DNA from: Streptomyces blattellae
GTDB taxonomy: Bacteria > Actinomycetota > Actinomycetes > Streptomycetales > Streptomycetaceae
Direction of reading: 5' to 3'
Length of the DNA stretch: 64,000 nt
Assembly: GCF_009709555.1 (NCBI RefSeq)
Contig: NZ_WJBG01000130.1
Span: forward strand, 1-64,000
In this document: positions 33,715-41,633 of the stretch, piece after piece
Position numbering within the stretch: position 1 is the stretch's first letter
Layout of the letters: every line of letters starts with the position of its first letter
Made by a program: the position numbers and the translations under genes
The notes under the pieces: generated by a model
Seen by the model: only the letters and a program-made list of their open reading frames with translations
Database searches by the model: none
What the model was told of the DNA's origin: nothing

Positions 33715-35429
33715 CCGCGGCAGGACGGCAGCGCGTCCCGATGCCGCACACGCTCGGCGGTGTACGGCGCCGGCTGATGCTCCTGTTGGTGCTCGCGGGT
33801 TTCGGGCAGGCGGTCTGCGTCGTCGGCTTCGCCCTCCTGGTGCACGGCGCGGCCTACCGCATCACGCACGGCGGGGAGATCGCGTCCGGCCACGACCGCA
33901 GCGCGCTCTACACCCACGTCGCCGGTTACGGCCCCGGCACGCTGGCCGCCGGACTTCTCGCGTCGGCCTGCGCGACCGTACTGCTCAAGGCGGCGGGCGA
34001 ACCGCTCGCGGAACGGCTGGCCCAGAGCTACGTCCACAGCGTCAGAATGCGCCTTTTCGATCACGTCGCCGGAAGCGAGACATGGAGCCCGGACCGGCGC
34101 ACGGTCGGCGTCACCGTGCTCCGGTTCACCGGTGACGCCTCCGCCCTCCGGCTGTGGATCAGCAAGGGCGTGGCACCGCTGCTGGTGGACGGGGTGTTCG
34201 TGGCGTGCGCGCTCGCCGCACTGACCGCCATCGCTCCGGGGATCGGCGCGCTGTCGACGGCGACGATCCTCCTGGCCGCAACCGCCGTCGCGCTGTTCGG
34301 GCGACGGCTGCGCGAACGCGTACGCGAGACCAGACGGCACAACGGCCGGCTCGCCGCCTTCGTCAACGAGCGGGTCACGCACACGGCCGTCATGCAGTCC
34401 CTCGGACGGGTCGAGCAGGAGCGCCGGGCGATGCGGCGGCGCAGCCGTGAGTACGGCCGCGCCATGGTGCGCCAGGCCCGTCTCACCGGAGTGATGTCGG
34501 CGACGGCCGAGGCGTGCGGCATCGGGATACTGCTGATCGTGGTCACCGCGGGTCTGGTGGCGGGCACCACCTGGGAGGTCCTCGCTTCGCTGCTGACGGT
34601 GGCGAACTTCCTCGGCGGGCCTCTGACCTCGCTGGTCCGTGTGCAGGAGCACTGGCAGCGCTCGCGCGTCGCACGCCGCCGCATAGCCGAGGTCCTCACG
34701 GCACCGGCACCGCTGCGAAGGCCCCGCCGGGCCGAGCCGCTCGCCGACGGGCCCGGGCGGCTGGAACTCGCGGGGCTGCGGGTGTACGGCGTCCTGGACG
34801 CGTCGGCCGTCGCATGGCCGGGCCAGCGGGTCGTACTGCAGGGCCCTCCCGGCGCGGGAAAGTCGCTGCTGCTTCGGCTCATCGCGCGGCTGCAGGAGCC
34901 GGACGCCGGCGCGGTACTGCTCGACGGCCAGGACCTCGCCCGGCACGACCCCGAATCGGTACGGCGGGTGGTCAGAATGACCAGCTCGGAACTGCCGTTG
35001 CTCCGCGGCAGCGTGGGCAAGAACCTGCGCCACGGCGAACCACCCGACGCGGCGGTGGGGGCCGACGGGGAAGACATCGCGGCCTTGGCCGAGTTGCTGC
35101 CCGACGGCCTGCGCACCCGGGTGGGCGAGGGCGGGCACGGCCTTGCCACGGCCGTGCGCTACCAGGTGGCGGTGGTACGGGCGCTGCGCAGCGGGCCCCG
35201 GGTCCTGCTGCTGGACGAGGCAAGATCGGAAGCGGCACTCGGTTCCGACCTGGTGGAACGCCTGCTCGACCGGTATCCGGGCACCGTCATCTACGTCACC
35301 GACGAGCCCAAGCTCACCGCACGCGCCGATGCGCTGTGGCGAATCGCCGACGGCAGACTGACGGTCCATGATCCGGCGCACCGGCCCGACGAGCCCATGC
35401 AGCCCGGCATGGAGCCGGAGCTGGATTAG
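33711..35429 (+). CDS. ABC transporter half-molecule with degenerate ATPase motifs
   Basis: A 572-residue exporter-type protein: about six membrane helices (residues 15-310, for example LMLLLVLAGFGQAVCVVGFA and ATILLAATAVALFG) fused to an ATPase domain. Walker A is normal (LQGPPGAGKSLLLRLIARLQ), and Walker B VLLLDEARS keeps the glutamate. The LSGGQ signature, however, is replaced by GLATAVRYQ, the Q-loop by VRMTSSELPLL, and the switch histidine by aspartate (IYVTDEPKL). It may be half of a heterodimer with one weak site, or inactive. The TTG at 33711 overlaps the upstream stop; an ATG at 33741 (MPHTLGG) is an alternative. No separate partner half-transporter gene is in the window. Confidence 0.8.
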   Translation: MTAAGRQRVPMPHTLGGVRRRLMLLLVLAGFGQAVCVVGFALLVHGAAYRITHGGEIASGHDRSALYTHVAGYGPGTLAAGLLASACATVLLKAAGEPLAERLAQSYVHSVRMRLFDHVAGSETWSPDRRTVGVTVLRFTGDASALRLWISKGVAPLLVDGVFVACALAALTAIAPGIGALSTATILLAATAVALFGRRLRERVRETRRHNGRLAAFVNERVTHTAVMQSLGRVEQERRAMRRRSREYGRAMVRQARLTGVMSATAEACGIGILLIVVTAGLVAGTTWEVLASLLTVANFLGGPLTSLVRVQEHWQRSRVARRRIAEVLTAPAPLRRPRRAEPLADGPGRLELAGLRVYGVLDASAVAWPGQRVVLQGPPGAGKSLLLRLIARLQEPDAGAVLLDGQDLARHDPESVRRVVRMTSSELPLLRGSVGKNLRHGEPPDAAVGADGEDIAALAELLPDGLRTRVGEGGHGLATAVRYQVAVVRALRSGPRVLLLDEARSEAALGSDLVERLLDRYPGTVIYVTDEPKLTARADALWRIADGRLTVHDPAHRPDEPMQPGMEPELD

Positions 35430-35633
35430 ACCGTCGGCCCGAGACCAGGACGCGGGAGCAAGCCTGCACCCGCGGCACGGCTGAAGCTGCTGAGCAGCTT
35501 CCCCAGCATGATCGCCCTGACCAGGGGCAGCCCGGAGAACCTGAACTCCGGCAACGATTTCCGCCGGGTGTACGGCGACGGCACCAGCACCCGCTTCGAC
35601 GACCTCTACGGCATGATCCACATCCCCCCTTGA
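35430..35633 (+). other. Open frame continuing after the ABC exporter stop (gene fragment?)
   Basis: Directly after the TAG at 35427-35429, the same frame stays open to TGA at 35631 and encodes a C-terminal-looking segment: LKLLSSFPSMIALTRGSPEN then LNSGNDFRRVYGDGTSTRFD and DLYGMIHIPP. Codon bias is typical of genes here, but no start codon with a ribosome site is evident. I did not recognise the family. It may be the tail of a deleted gene. Confidence 0.4.
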
Positions 35634-35768
35634 GCGGGCCGCCTCCGCGGCGGGATGCAGCGAGCGGGACGCGACCGATGCGCTGCCCTGCCCGCCCGGA
35701 AAGCGACTTCGCCTGTCCTCAAGGACACGGCGGCGGTGCAGAGGTGATCGTCAGCGGCGGTCACGCCG

Positions 35769-36299
35769 TCAGTGGTCTGCCTCCGCGCCGATGAGGACGA
35801 ACGCCATCGTGACCGGTTGGCCGCTGCGGTTGCGCCAGGCGTGGCGGGTGCCGTTCTGGATCACGATGTCCCCTGCTGCGAGCGGGGTGCGGTTGCCGTC
35901 GTCGAGTTCCAGCACGATCTCGCCCTGGAGCACGATGCCGTAGTCCACGGTCGGGGTGGCGTGCATGCCGTCGGGCTCGATGAGCTCGGCGATGCCGGGC
36001 GAGTCGCCCCGCTGCTCCACGTCGAAAGCGACGGGGTCGAACGCCGGGTCGGCCATCGCCGCCTCCGGCGGGAAGGTCAGGACGATGAACCGGGTACCGC
36101 CGGCTGCCGGGAGCAGGCTGACGACCTTCGGCGTGGGGTCCTCTCCGGTCCGGCTGACCGGTACGCCTGGTTCGGTGGCCCAAGGCAGACGGGAGACCCA
36201 GCCCGGCAGGCTGGTGAACTCCCGGCTGCGCGGGACGGGGCCGTCGCTGACGACGACCGACCTGCCGTCCTCGTCGTGGCCGGTGACGACTCTGCGCAT
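35769..36299 (-). CDS. Cupin-domain protein
   Basis: A 176-residue single-cupin protein. The C-terminal beta-barrel has the two cupin motifs in reduced form: VDYGIVLQGEIVLELDDGNR near residue 115 and AAGDIVIQNGTRHAWRNRSG near 140 (with the conserved His). Cupins may be enzymes (dioxygenase, decarboxylase, isomerase) or sensors; which one cannot be told. The ATG at 36299 has AGGAG seven bases upstream. It is the last gene of a minus-strand operon with the APH-family kinase and the D-2-hydroxyacid dehydrogenase, headed by LacI operator 1. Confidence 0.87.
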   Translation of the reverse strand: MRRVVTGHDEDGRSVVVSDGPVPRSREFTSLPGWVSRLPWATEPGVPVSRTGEDPTPKVVSLLPAAGGTRFIVLTFPPEAAMADPAFDPVAFDVEQRGDSPGIAELIEPDGMHATPTVDYGIVLQGEIVLELDDGNRTPLAAGDIVIQNGTRHAWRNRSGQPVTMAFVLIGAEADH

Positions 36300-36340
36300 G
36301 GGTCTCTCCTGGGTCGGTACAGCCCGAAGCAACTGGTGGA

Positions 36341-37393
36341 TCAGTCGGGCCGGCAGCTGCCGGTCCCGGCCGGGGCGTCGAGAGCGCTCGCCCAGGCGTC
36401 CAGCACATCCGCCGTCGCAGGGGCGGGCGCCCGGAGCAGGGCTGATGCCACGGTGCGTACGAACAACCGGTGCCGGTCATCGGTGAGGTACTCCACCGGG
36501 GACTTGCCGTCCAGGCGCGCGAGCAGCAGAGCCGGCAGCAGTGTCGCGGCTCGCTCCTCGATGGCGGATCGGGGCTCCCAGTCGACGCACCGGAGGTACT
36601 CCGCGGCCAGCACCCGGGCCGACCGCAGCAGTTCGCCGCGACGGCCGGGCACCACCAGGCTCTTGAGAAGCAGATGGTTGACGCAGAAGGCCAGGTCGAA
36701 GGCCGGGTCTCCGTACCAGGCGCACTCGGCGTCCAGCAGTACGGGCCCCGCCGGGCCGACGAGGATGTTCTTGGGACTGACGTCCCCGTGCACCAGGGCC
36801 AGGTGCGTGGTGCCCGTGCGGTCGGCGAGGCCCTGGAGAACGTCGTCCAGATCGGGGTGCGCCGCCGCGGTGGCCAGCAGATACGGCTCGATGCGCAGGG
36901 CGTGGAAGTTGTCGTCGGTGGCGAACTCGGCGGCGATGGCCGCGTCGCCCGCACTCGCCGCATGCAGAGTGCCCAGTACCTCTCCGACGGCGGCCGCGGT
37001 CGCCACCGCCACCTCGCCGCCGAGCAGCTGAGCCTTCCACATCGGATATCGATCGGGGGGCAGATACGCCATCGCGAAAAGGCCGGCTTCGGGGTCGTGT
37101 GCCAGTAGCTCGGGCACGTTGGCTGGGCGGTGCCGGGACGCGAACCGCATCCATGCCCATTCGTAGGCGTTGCGCGAGATCGGCGCCTCCCACTCCGCCG
37201 CGACGCGCAGCCGGGCCAGCGCGCGCTTGACGCACAGGGAACGTCCCGGCAGGTCCACCCGCCACAGGTCGGACGAGACTCCGCCCGCCAGCGGCGTCCA
37301 GCGTGCCGATTCACCGGGCCGGGCGAGCTCGTGGGCGATCAGGAAGCCGGCCAGCGAGGGATCCGGAGTCGTCGGCGCGGAGGTCGGGTTCAT
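36341..37393 (-). CDS. Aminoglycoside-phosphotransferase (APH)-family kinase
   Basis: A 350-residue small-molecule kinase. The catalytic loop is LVHGDVSPKNILVG near residue 205 and the metal-binding DFG-like motif is LLDAECAWYGDPAFDLAF near 225. The ATP-binding lysine is in RSLCVKRALARLRVAA near 53. APH-like folds phosphorylate sugars, homoserine, choline and hydroxy acids as well as antibiotics. In an operon with a hydroxyacid dehydrogenase and a cupin under a catabolic repressor, a metabolic substrate is more likely than drug resistance. The ATG at 37393 overlaps the dehydrogenase stop (ATGA). Confidence 0.85.
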   Translation of the reverse strand: MNPTSAPTTPDPSLAGFLIAHELARPGESARWTPLAGGVSSDLWRVDLPGRSLCVKRALARLRVAAEWEAPISRNAYEWAWMRFASRHRPANVPELLAHDPEAGLFAMAYLPPDRYPMWKAQLLGGEVAVATAAAVGEVLGTLHAASAGDAAIAAEFATDDNFHALRIEPYLLATAAAHPDLDDVLQGLADRTGTTHLALVHGDVSPKNILVGPAGPVLLDAECAWYGDPAFDLAFCVNHLLLKSLVVPGRRGELLRSARVLAAEYLRCVDWEPRSAIEERAATLLPALLLARLDGKSPVEYLTDDRHRLFVRTVASALLRAPAPATADVLDAWASALDAPAGTGSCRPD

Positions 37394-38394
37394 CGCTGGT
37401 CACCCGATCCGGCGGGCCGGTCGCCGGGGTTGTTGCAGGGGTGCGCCGGTGCCTCGCCCGCGAGGACGCGTACGACCTCCTCGGCGGCGCGGCGGCGCAG
37501 TTCCGTCACGGAGGCGTCGGAGGAGAAGGCCACGTGCGGGGTGAGGAGCGCACCGGGCTGGTCCAGCAGTTCGGCGGGAACACGGGGTTCGCTCTCCAGC
37601 ACGTCGAAGGCGGCTCCGGCCAGCTGTCCGCTGTCCAGTGCCTTGGTGACGGCGACGGTGTCCACGAGGCCACCGCGGCTGACGTTGACCAGCAGCCCGC
37701 CCGGCTTCATGGTCGCCAACTGCTCGGCGCCGACGAGATGGTGGGTGCCGGGTGTGAGCGGCACGTGGAGGATCACCACGTCGCTGCGGCGCAGTAGCTC
37801 CTCCAGGTCCACCATCTCCACGCTCGGGGTGTCCTTGGGCGGGTGCGGGTCGTGGGCCAGGATCCGGCAGCCGAACGCACCCAGCTTGCGCACGGTTGCC
37901 CGTCCGATCCGCCCGTATCCGACGACGCCGCAGGTCAGCGCCGACAGGCGGCGCAGCCGGGCGTTCGCGGGGTCCCAGCGGCCCGCGCGGACCTCCCGGT
38001 CGCACACGGCCAGGCCGCGCGTCCAGGCCAGCACCATGCCGACGGCGTGGTCGGAGACCTCCTCGACGCAGTAGTCGGGAACGTTCGTCACCCACGCGCC
38101 CCGCGCGGTGGCGGCGTCCACGGCGATGTTGTCGAGGCCGACCCCGAGTCTGGCGACGATCCGCAGCTCCGGCGGGATGTTGACCGCGGAGGCGGAGACA
38201 GGGGCCCAGCAGGTCAGAATCCCGGCGGGCCGGTGCTCGGCGACCAGCTCCTCGACCGCCTCGGCGGAGGCGGGTTCGGCAGGTCCGGTCACCATGGTGT
38301 GGCCCGCGCCCTCGATCACGGATCGCTCGACGGAGTCGTCGGGCCAGGCGTGGTCGGTGAGCAGCACGGTGCCTGGGCGGCTCGGTGGTGTCAT
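37390..38394 (-). CDS. D-2-hydroxyacid dehydrogenase (NAD-dependent)
   Basis: A 334-residue enzyme of the D-3-phosphoglycerate/D-2-hydroxyacid dehydrogenase family. The Rossmann motif GVVGYGRIGRATVRKLGAFG is near residue 150. Catalytic residues are seen as the Arg in NVSRGGLVDTVAV, the Glu in ESEPRVP, and the His in LLTPHVAFSSDAS near 285. It reduces 2-oxoacids or oxidises D-2-hydroxyacids in the cytoplasm. The ATG at 38394 is the start chosen. The operator 38664-38681 for the LacI regulator lies 270 bp upstream. It is the first of a three-gene operon (dehydrogenase, APH kinase, cupin). Confidence 0.9.
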   Translation of the reverse strand: MTPPSRPGTVLLTDHAWPDDSVERSVIEGAGHTMVTGPAEPASAEAVEELVAEHRPAGILTCWAPVSASAVNIPPELRIVARLGVGLDNIAVDAATARGAWVTNVPDYCVEEVSDHAVGMVLAWTRGLAVCDREVRAGRWDPANARLRRLSALTCGVVGYGRIGRATVRKLGAFGCRILAHDPHPPKDTPSVEMVDLEELLRRSDVVILHVPLTPGTHHLVGAEQLATMKPGGLLVNVSRGGLVDTVAVTKALDSGQLAGAAFDVLESEPRVPAELLDQPGALLTPHVAFSSDASVTELRRRAAEEVVRVLAGEAPAHPCNNPGDRPAGSGDQR

Positions 38395-39115
38395 CGCAGG
38401 TCGTCCTCGCAGAATCATGCGGCCGGGCGGCCGGGTGTCCCGCCCTTCGCGTCCGGTCAACAGCTTCGGTCATCGTCCGGACGGGCGACCGAGGGCGTGT
38501 CCGATGAGGCCGTCGGCCGCCATGGGCGGAATGGAGAGGGTCATGGGGCTCGGGTCGGGGTGCCGGCGCTCGCCGACTTGTGGTCGGTCCGGGCGCCGTG
38601 GTGCGTCCCTGGAACGGGTCACGGGATGCCGGGGCACGTCGAATCACTCTGTCACAGCCACGTGATGCTAACGATAGCATCAACGTTCCTCGACCCGTCA
38701 AGAGCGCGGGCACGGACTCGATCTCCGGCATTCACCGACGTGTGCGAAACCGGTCGGTGCAGGGAAAACGCGGACCGTCGAAGAAATCCTCTCCCGGCGT
38801 CTTGACGCGCCGGGTACTTCCGTTCATGGTTTCTGCCAACGCCGACCGCGTGACCGATATGTGTCCGCACGAGGTCCGGCTGTCGACGACGTCATAGCCA
38901 CGGACGTCCCCGACGGGCGATACAGCACCGAATTCCGCATGCGGCGTCCGACCGCACCGCGGCTTGTCGCCCTCATTCCACAGAACGGCGACCACATCAC
39001 CGTCGCCGACGCGAGTCCGTGTTCAGCTCACCGCTTCTCGTCATCTCCGTACGCCCCCGTATCGGCGAGGCATCCGCCGCGGCCTGCCGTGGCCCATTTC
39101 TCCTCAGGAGCCGCT
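38395..39115. other. Divergent intergenic region, hydroxyacid dehydrogenase operon / MFS gene
   Basis: No gene supported in 720 bp. It holds LacI-type operator 1 and must hold promoters for both sides. A reading frame runs through to the MFS ATG but has no family resemblance. A strong CAGGAG ribosome site sits immediately before the MFS start. Confidence 0.5.
38664..38681. promoter_or_regulatory. LacI-type operator 1
   Basis: GATGCTAACGATAGCATC matches the consensus found at five places in this locus. Its core TGCTAACGATAGCA is palindromic apart from the centre. It serves the D-2-hydroxyacid dehydrogenase operon and possibly the divergent MFS gene. Confidence 0.8.
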
Positions 39116-40384
39116 ATGACTCACGCAGCACAAGTCGACGCCCTTGCAGTTCCCGCCGACACCGCACAGGAAAGCGACCGCACACCCATTTCCAAGGGCA
39201 TGATCGCGATGGGCTTCCTGCTGGTGGTCCTCTCCTACATGGTCAACGCGATGGACCGTCAGGTCTTCCCCCCACTGCTGCCCGACATCCGTCAGGACTA
39301 CGGCTTCTCCCTGGAGCAGGGCGGGCTGCTGGCCACCAACTTCACCCTCGGCATGGCCCTGGCCGGCCTTCCCGCCGGGTACCTCCTGGACCACTTCCGA
39401 CGCAAGACCGTGCTGCTGGCCAGCATCGTGATCTACTCGCTGGGCACGATGGCCACGCCCCTGGCCGTCGGCCTCGCCGACATGACGGTGTACCGCGTCG
39501 TCTCCGGCTTCGGCGAGGGCATGCAGTCCGCCGCCATCTTCGCCGCGCTCGGCGCCTTCTTCACCCGACGGCGGGGCCTGGCCTTCGGCATCGTCGGTGT
39601 GGGCTACTCCATCGGCGTGTTCGTCGCCCCGCTGATCGGCGTCCGGCTGATGAATCTGCACGGCACCTGGCACGCGCCCTTCTACCTGTTCGGTACGGCC
39701 GGCCTGCTGATCGCCGCCGCCTCCCTGTTCCTCGTGAAGACCGGCCTGACCGAGCACTCCGTCGAGAAGACGGTCTCGACCAGGACCTACGAGTACATGC
39801 CGGCCTCCGCCTACAACCGCAACACCCTCGCGCTGGCCGTCCACTCGGTGGTCAGCGGTGTGGCCATCTACGGGTTCCTCGGCCTCTACCCGACGTACCT
39901 CACCACCTCGCTGCACTACACCTCCGGGCAGGCCGCTCTGGCCATGAGCCTTCTCGGCTTCGGCGGAATGACGGCCGTGCTCGGTGGCTGGCTCGGCGAC
40001 CGCGTGAACCCGCGCACCCTGCTGATCGGGAGCCTGCTGGCCATTTCCGCCGTCGCCGTGTGCATCTACGAGACCCAGGCCGGCGTCGGCGTGCAGTGCG
40101 TGTACGCCTTCCTCATGGGCGCCTTCGGGCTGGGCTTCATCTACCCCAACACCAACAGCGCCATGCAGCGGGCAGTCCGACCCGAGCAGATCGGACGCGC
40201 CTCCGGCCTCTTCGTCACCAGCTACTACGGAACGGCCGCATTCTCGGGACTGCTGTTCGCCACCCTGGTGGATTCCTTCGGCTGGAGCCGGGCCGGGCTC
40301 CTGCAGGTCACGCTCCTGCCGCTGACGGGCGTCGCCGCCCTGACCTTCGTCCGCCCGTCGCTGTTCAACAACGCGGACCGCTAG
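39116..40384 (+). CDS. MFS transporter (metabolite:H+ symporter type)
   Basis: A 422-residue transporter with twelve predicted membrane helices. The signature between helices 2 and 3 is GYLLDHFRRKTVLLAS near residue 85, and its repeat is GWLGDRVNPRTLLIGS near 290. MFS proteins of this ACS/aromatic-acid symporter type import organic anions with protons. The ATG at 39116 has CAGGAG five bases upstream. The gene lies in the LacI-regulated locus and is the obvious importer of the pathway substrate, most likely an aromatic or hydroxy acid. It ends convergent with the FAH-family gene, separated by two strong hairpins. Confidence 0.9.
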   Translation: MTHAAQVDALAVPADTAQESDRTPISKGMIAMGFLLVVLSYMVNAMDRQVFPPLLPDIRQDYGFSLEQGGLLATNFTLGMALAGLPAGYLLDHFRRKTVLLASIVIYSLGTMATPLAVGLADMTVYRVVSGFGEGMQSAAIFAALGAFFTRRRGLAFGIVGVGYSIGVFVAPLIGVRLMNLHGTWHAPFYLFGTAGLLIAAASLFLVKTGLTEHSVEKTVSTRTYEYMPASAYNRNTLALAVHSVVSGVAIYGFLGLYPTYLTTSLHYTSGQAALAMSLLGFGGMTAVLGGWLGDRVNPRTLLIGSLLAISAVAVCIYETQAGVGVQCVYAFLMGAFGLGFIYPNTNSAMQRAVRPEQIGRASGLFVTSYYGTAAFSGLLFATLVDSFGWSRAGLLQVTLLPLTGVAALTFVRPSLFNNADR

Positions 40385-40450
40385 CCAGACCCTCCACTCG
40401 AAGCGCCCGGTATGCCGTCGATCGCCTGCGGCACCGTCATGGCTGATCAC

Positions 40451-40487
40451 GCCGTTCCCCGCACCCGTTCAGGGCGCGGGGAACGGC
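40451..40487. terminator. Hairpin terminator 1 after the MFS gene
   Basis: Arms GCCGTTCCCCGC (40451-40462) and GCGGGGAACGGC (40476-40487) form a perfect 12-bp stem with a 13-base loop, between convergent genes. It is followed by GTATTTCG. Confidence 0.8.
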
Positions 40488-40530
40488 ATCGTATTTCGCC
40501 CGCCCCGCTCGGGCCACGACACGCACACGC

Positions 40531-40569
40531 CAGGGGCCTGCCCACCGTCGAACGGTGGGCAGGCCCCTG
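40531..40569. terminator. Hairpin terminator 2, 18-bp perfect stem
   Basis: Arms CAGGGGCCTGCCCACCGT (40531-40548) and ACGGTGGGCAGGCCCCTG (40552-40569) pair perfectly around a 3-base loop CGA. It lies 100 bp before the stop of the minus-strand FAH gene, so with terminator 1 it insulates the two convergent units. Confidence 0.85.
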
Positions 40570-40668
40570 GCTCGGCCTGGATACCGCCCGCGAATTTCAC
40601 TCCGCGCACGGTTGGTCCCGCACCGGTGGATTCGCCGACAGCATCCGGCCCACGGCGGTGGTCCGGAG

Positions 40669-41448
40669 TCAGACGCTCTCGGCCACAACCGGGTTGCGCA
40701 GCACGCCGATTCCCTCGATCTCGACCTCGACCTCGTCTCCTGGCCGGATGGGCCCGACACCGGACGGCGTGCCGGTCATGATCGCGTCACCGGGCAGCAG
40801 CGTCATATACCGGCTCAGGTAGGCGACGATGTCGGGCACGGTGAGCAGCAGGTCGGCCGTGCTCGCCGACTGCATGACCGTCCCGTTCACCCGCGTGGTC
40901 AGCGACAGCCCGGACGGGTCGAGTCCGGTCGCGATGACCGGTCCGAGAGGAGCAAAGCTGTCCTGCCCCTTCCCGATCAGCAACGTCCCAAAAGCGCTTT
41001 CCCTGCGCTGGACGATGCGGTCGCTGACATCATTCCCGCACGTGTAGCCGAGGATGTGTTCATGGGCCTCGGAGGGCTTCACATGGCGGGCTTCCTTTCC
41101 GATGACGACGACCAACTCGCCCTCGAAATGGATGAGTTCACCGTCCACCGGATAAACAATGGCATCTCCCGGTCCGATGACGGCCGTGCTCGGCTTCATG
41201 AAGCAGACGGGAACTTCCGGAATCGCATGCTCGGTCTCGTCGACATGTGAGGCGTAGTTGTAGGCGAACCCGAAGATCCGGGGCCGCTCCAGCGGCGGGA
41301 GAAGGACGACGTCGCCGACATCGTCGACGTGTCCCGTAGCGGCCGGCCCGGTGAAGGGATCGCCCTCGAATCTGGCGATCCGGGTGTCACCCGATTCGAG
41401 TTCTCCGTAGTGGCACACACCGCCGACGGCATACCTGACGATTCGCAA
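40669..41448 (-). CDS. Fumarylacetoacetate hydrolase (FAH)-family protein
   Basis: A 259-residue enzyme of the FAH/2-hydroxyhepta-2,4-diene-1,7-dioate isomerase family, which cleaves or isomerises ring-fission products. The metal site is seen in FEGELVVVIGKEARHV near residue 115 and GYTCGNDVSDRIVQRRES near 135. PRIFGFAYNYASHVDE near 60 and MTGTPSGVGPIRPGDEVEVE near the end are also typical. The start is a TTG at 41448 with GGAGG six bases upstream. The operator at 41502-41515 overlaps its promoter region. It would act on the product of the extradiol dioxygenase encoded 4 kb away. Confidence 0.92.
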   Translation of the reverse strand: MRIVRYAVGGVCHYGELESGDTRIARFEGDPFTGPAATGHVDDVGDVVLLPPLERPRIFGFAYNYASHVDETEHAIPEVPVCFMKPSTAVIGPGDAIVYPVDGELIHFEGELVVVIGKEARHVKPSEAHEHILGYTCGNDVSDRIVQRRESAFGTLLIGKGQDSFAPLGPVIATGLDPSGLSLTTRVNGTVMQSASTADLLLTVPDIVAYLSRYMTLLPGDAIMTGTPSGVGPIRPGDEVEVEIEGIGVLRNPVVAESV

Positions 41449-41501
41449 AGGAGACCTCCGCAATTGGGCAGCCGCGGGCGGCTGCACGGCCCATCCAGCA
41501 G

Positions 41502-41515
41502 TGCTAACGTTAGCA
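41502..41515. promoter_or_regulatory. LacI-type operator 2 (perfect palindrome)
   Basis: TGCTAACGTTAGCA is a perfect 14-bp palindrome with the central CG expected for LacI-family sites. It lies 54 bp upstream of the FAH-family gene start, in the divergent FAH/lacI promoter region. Confidence 0.88.
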
Positions 41516-41571
41516 TAAGGTGGATGACCACCCCGGCGTCCCACTCATCCGGCCACGGAGCGCAACTGCGG

Positions 41572-41585
41572 CGCTATCGTTGGCA
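41572..41585. promoter_or_regulatory. LacI-type operator 3 (lacI autoregulation)
   Basis: CGCTATCGTTGGCA differs from the consensus at two of 14 positions. It lies 49 bp upstream of the LacI gene start and 70 bp (centre to centre) from operator 2, so looping or autorepression is plausible. Confidence 0.7.
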
Positions 41586-41633
41586 CACGGATAGCGACCG
41601 CACCAGGATCAGGCAGCTCGAAGGGGCCTCTAC

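Noticed and set aside
33258-35621. 787-codon open frame on the minus strand
   Set aside because: Spans the antisense of two clear genes (DUF1611-like and ABC exporter) and shows no domain.
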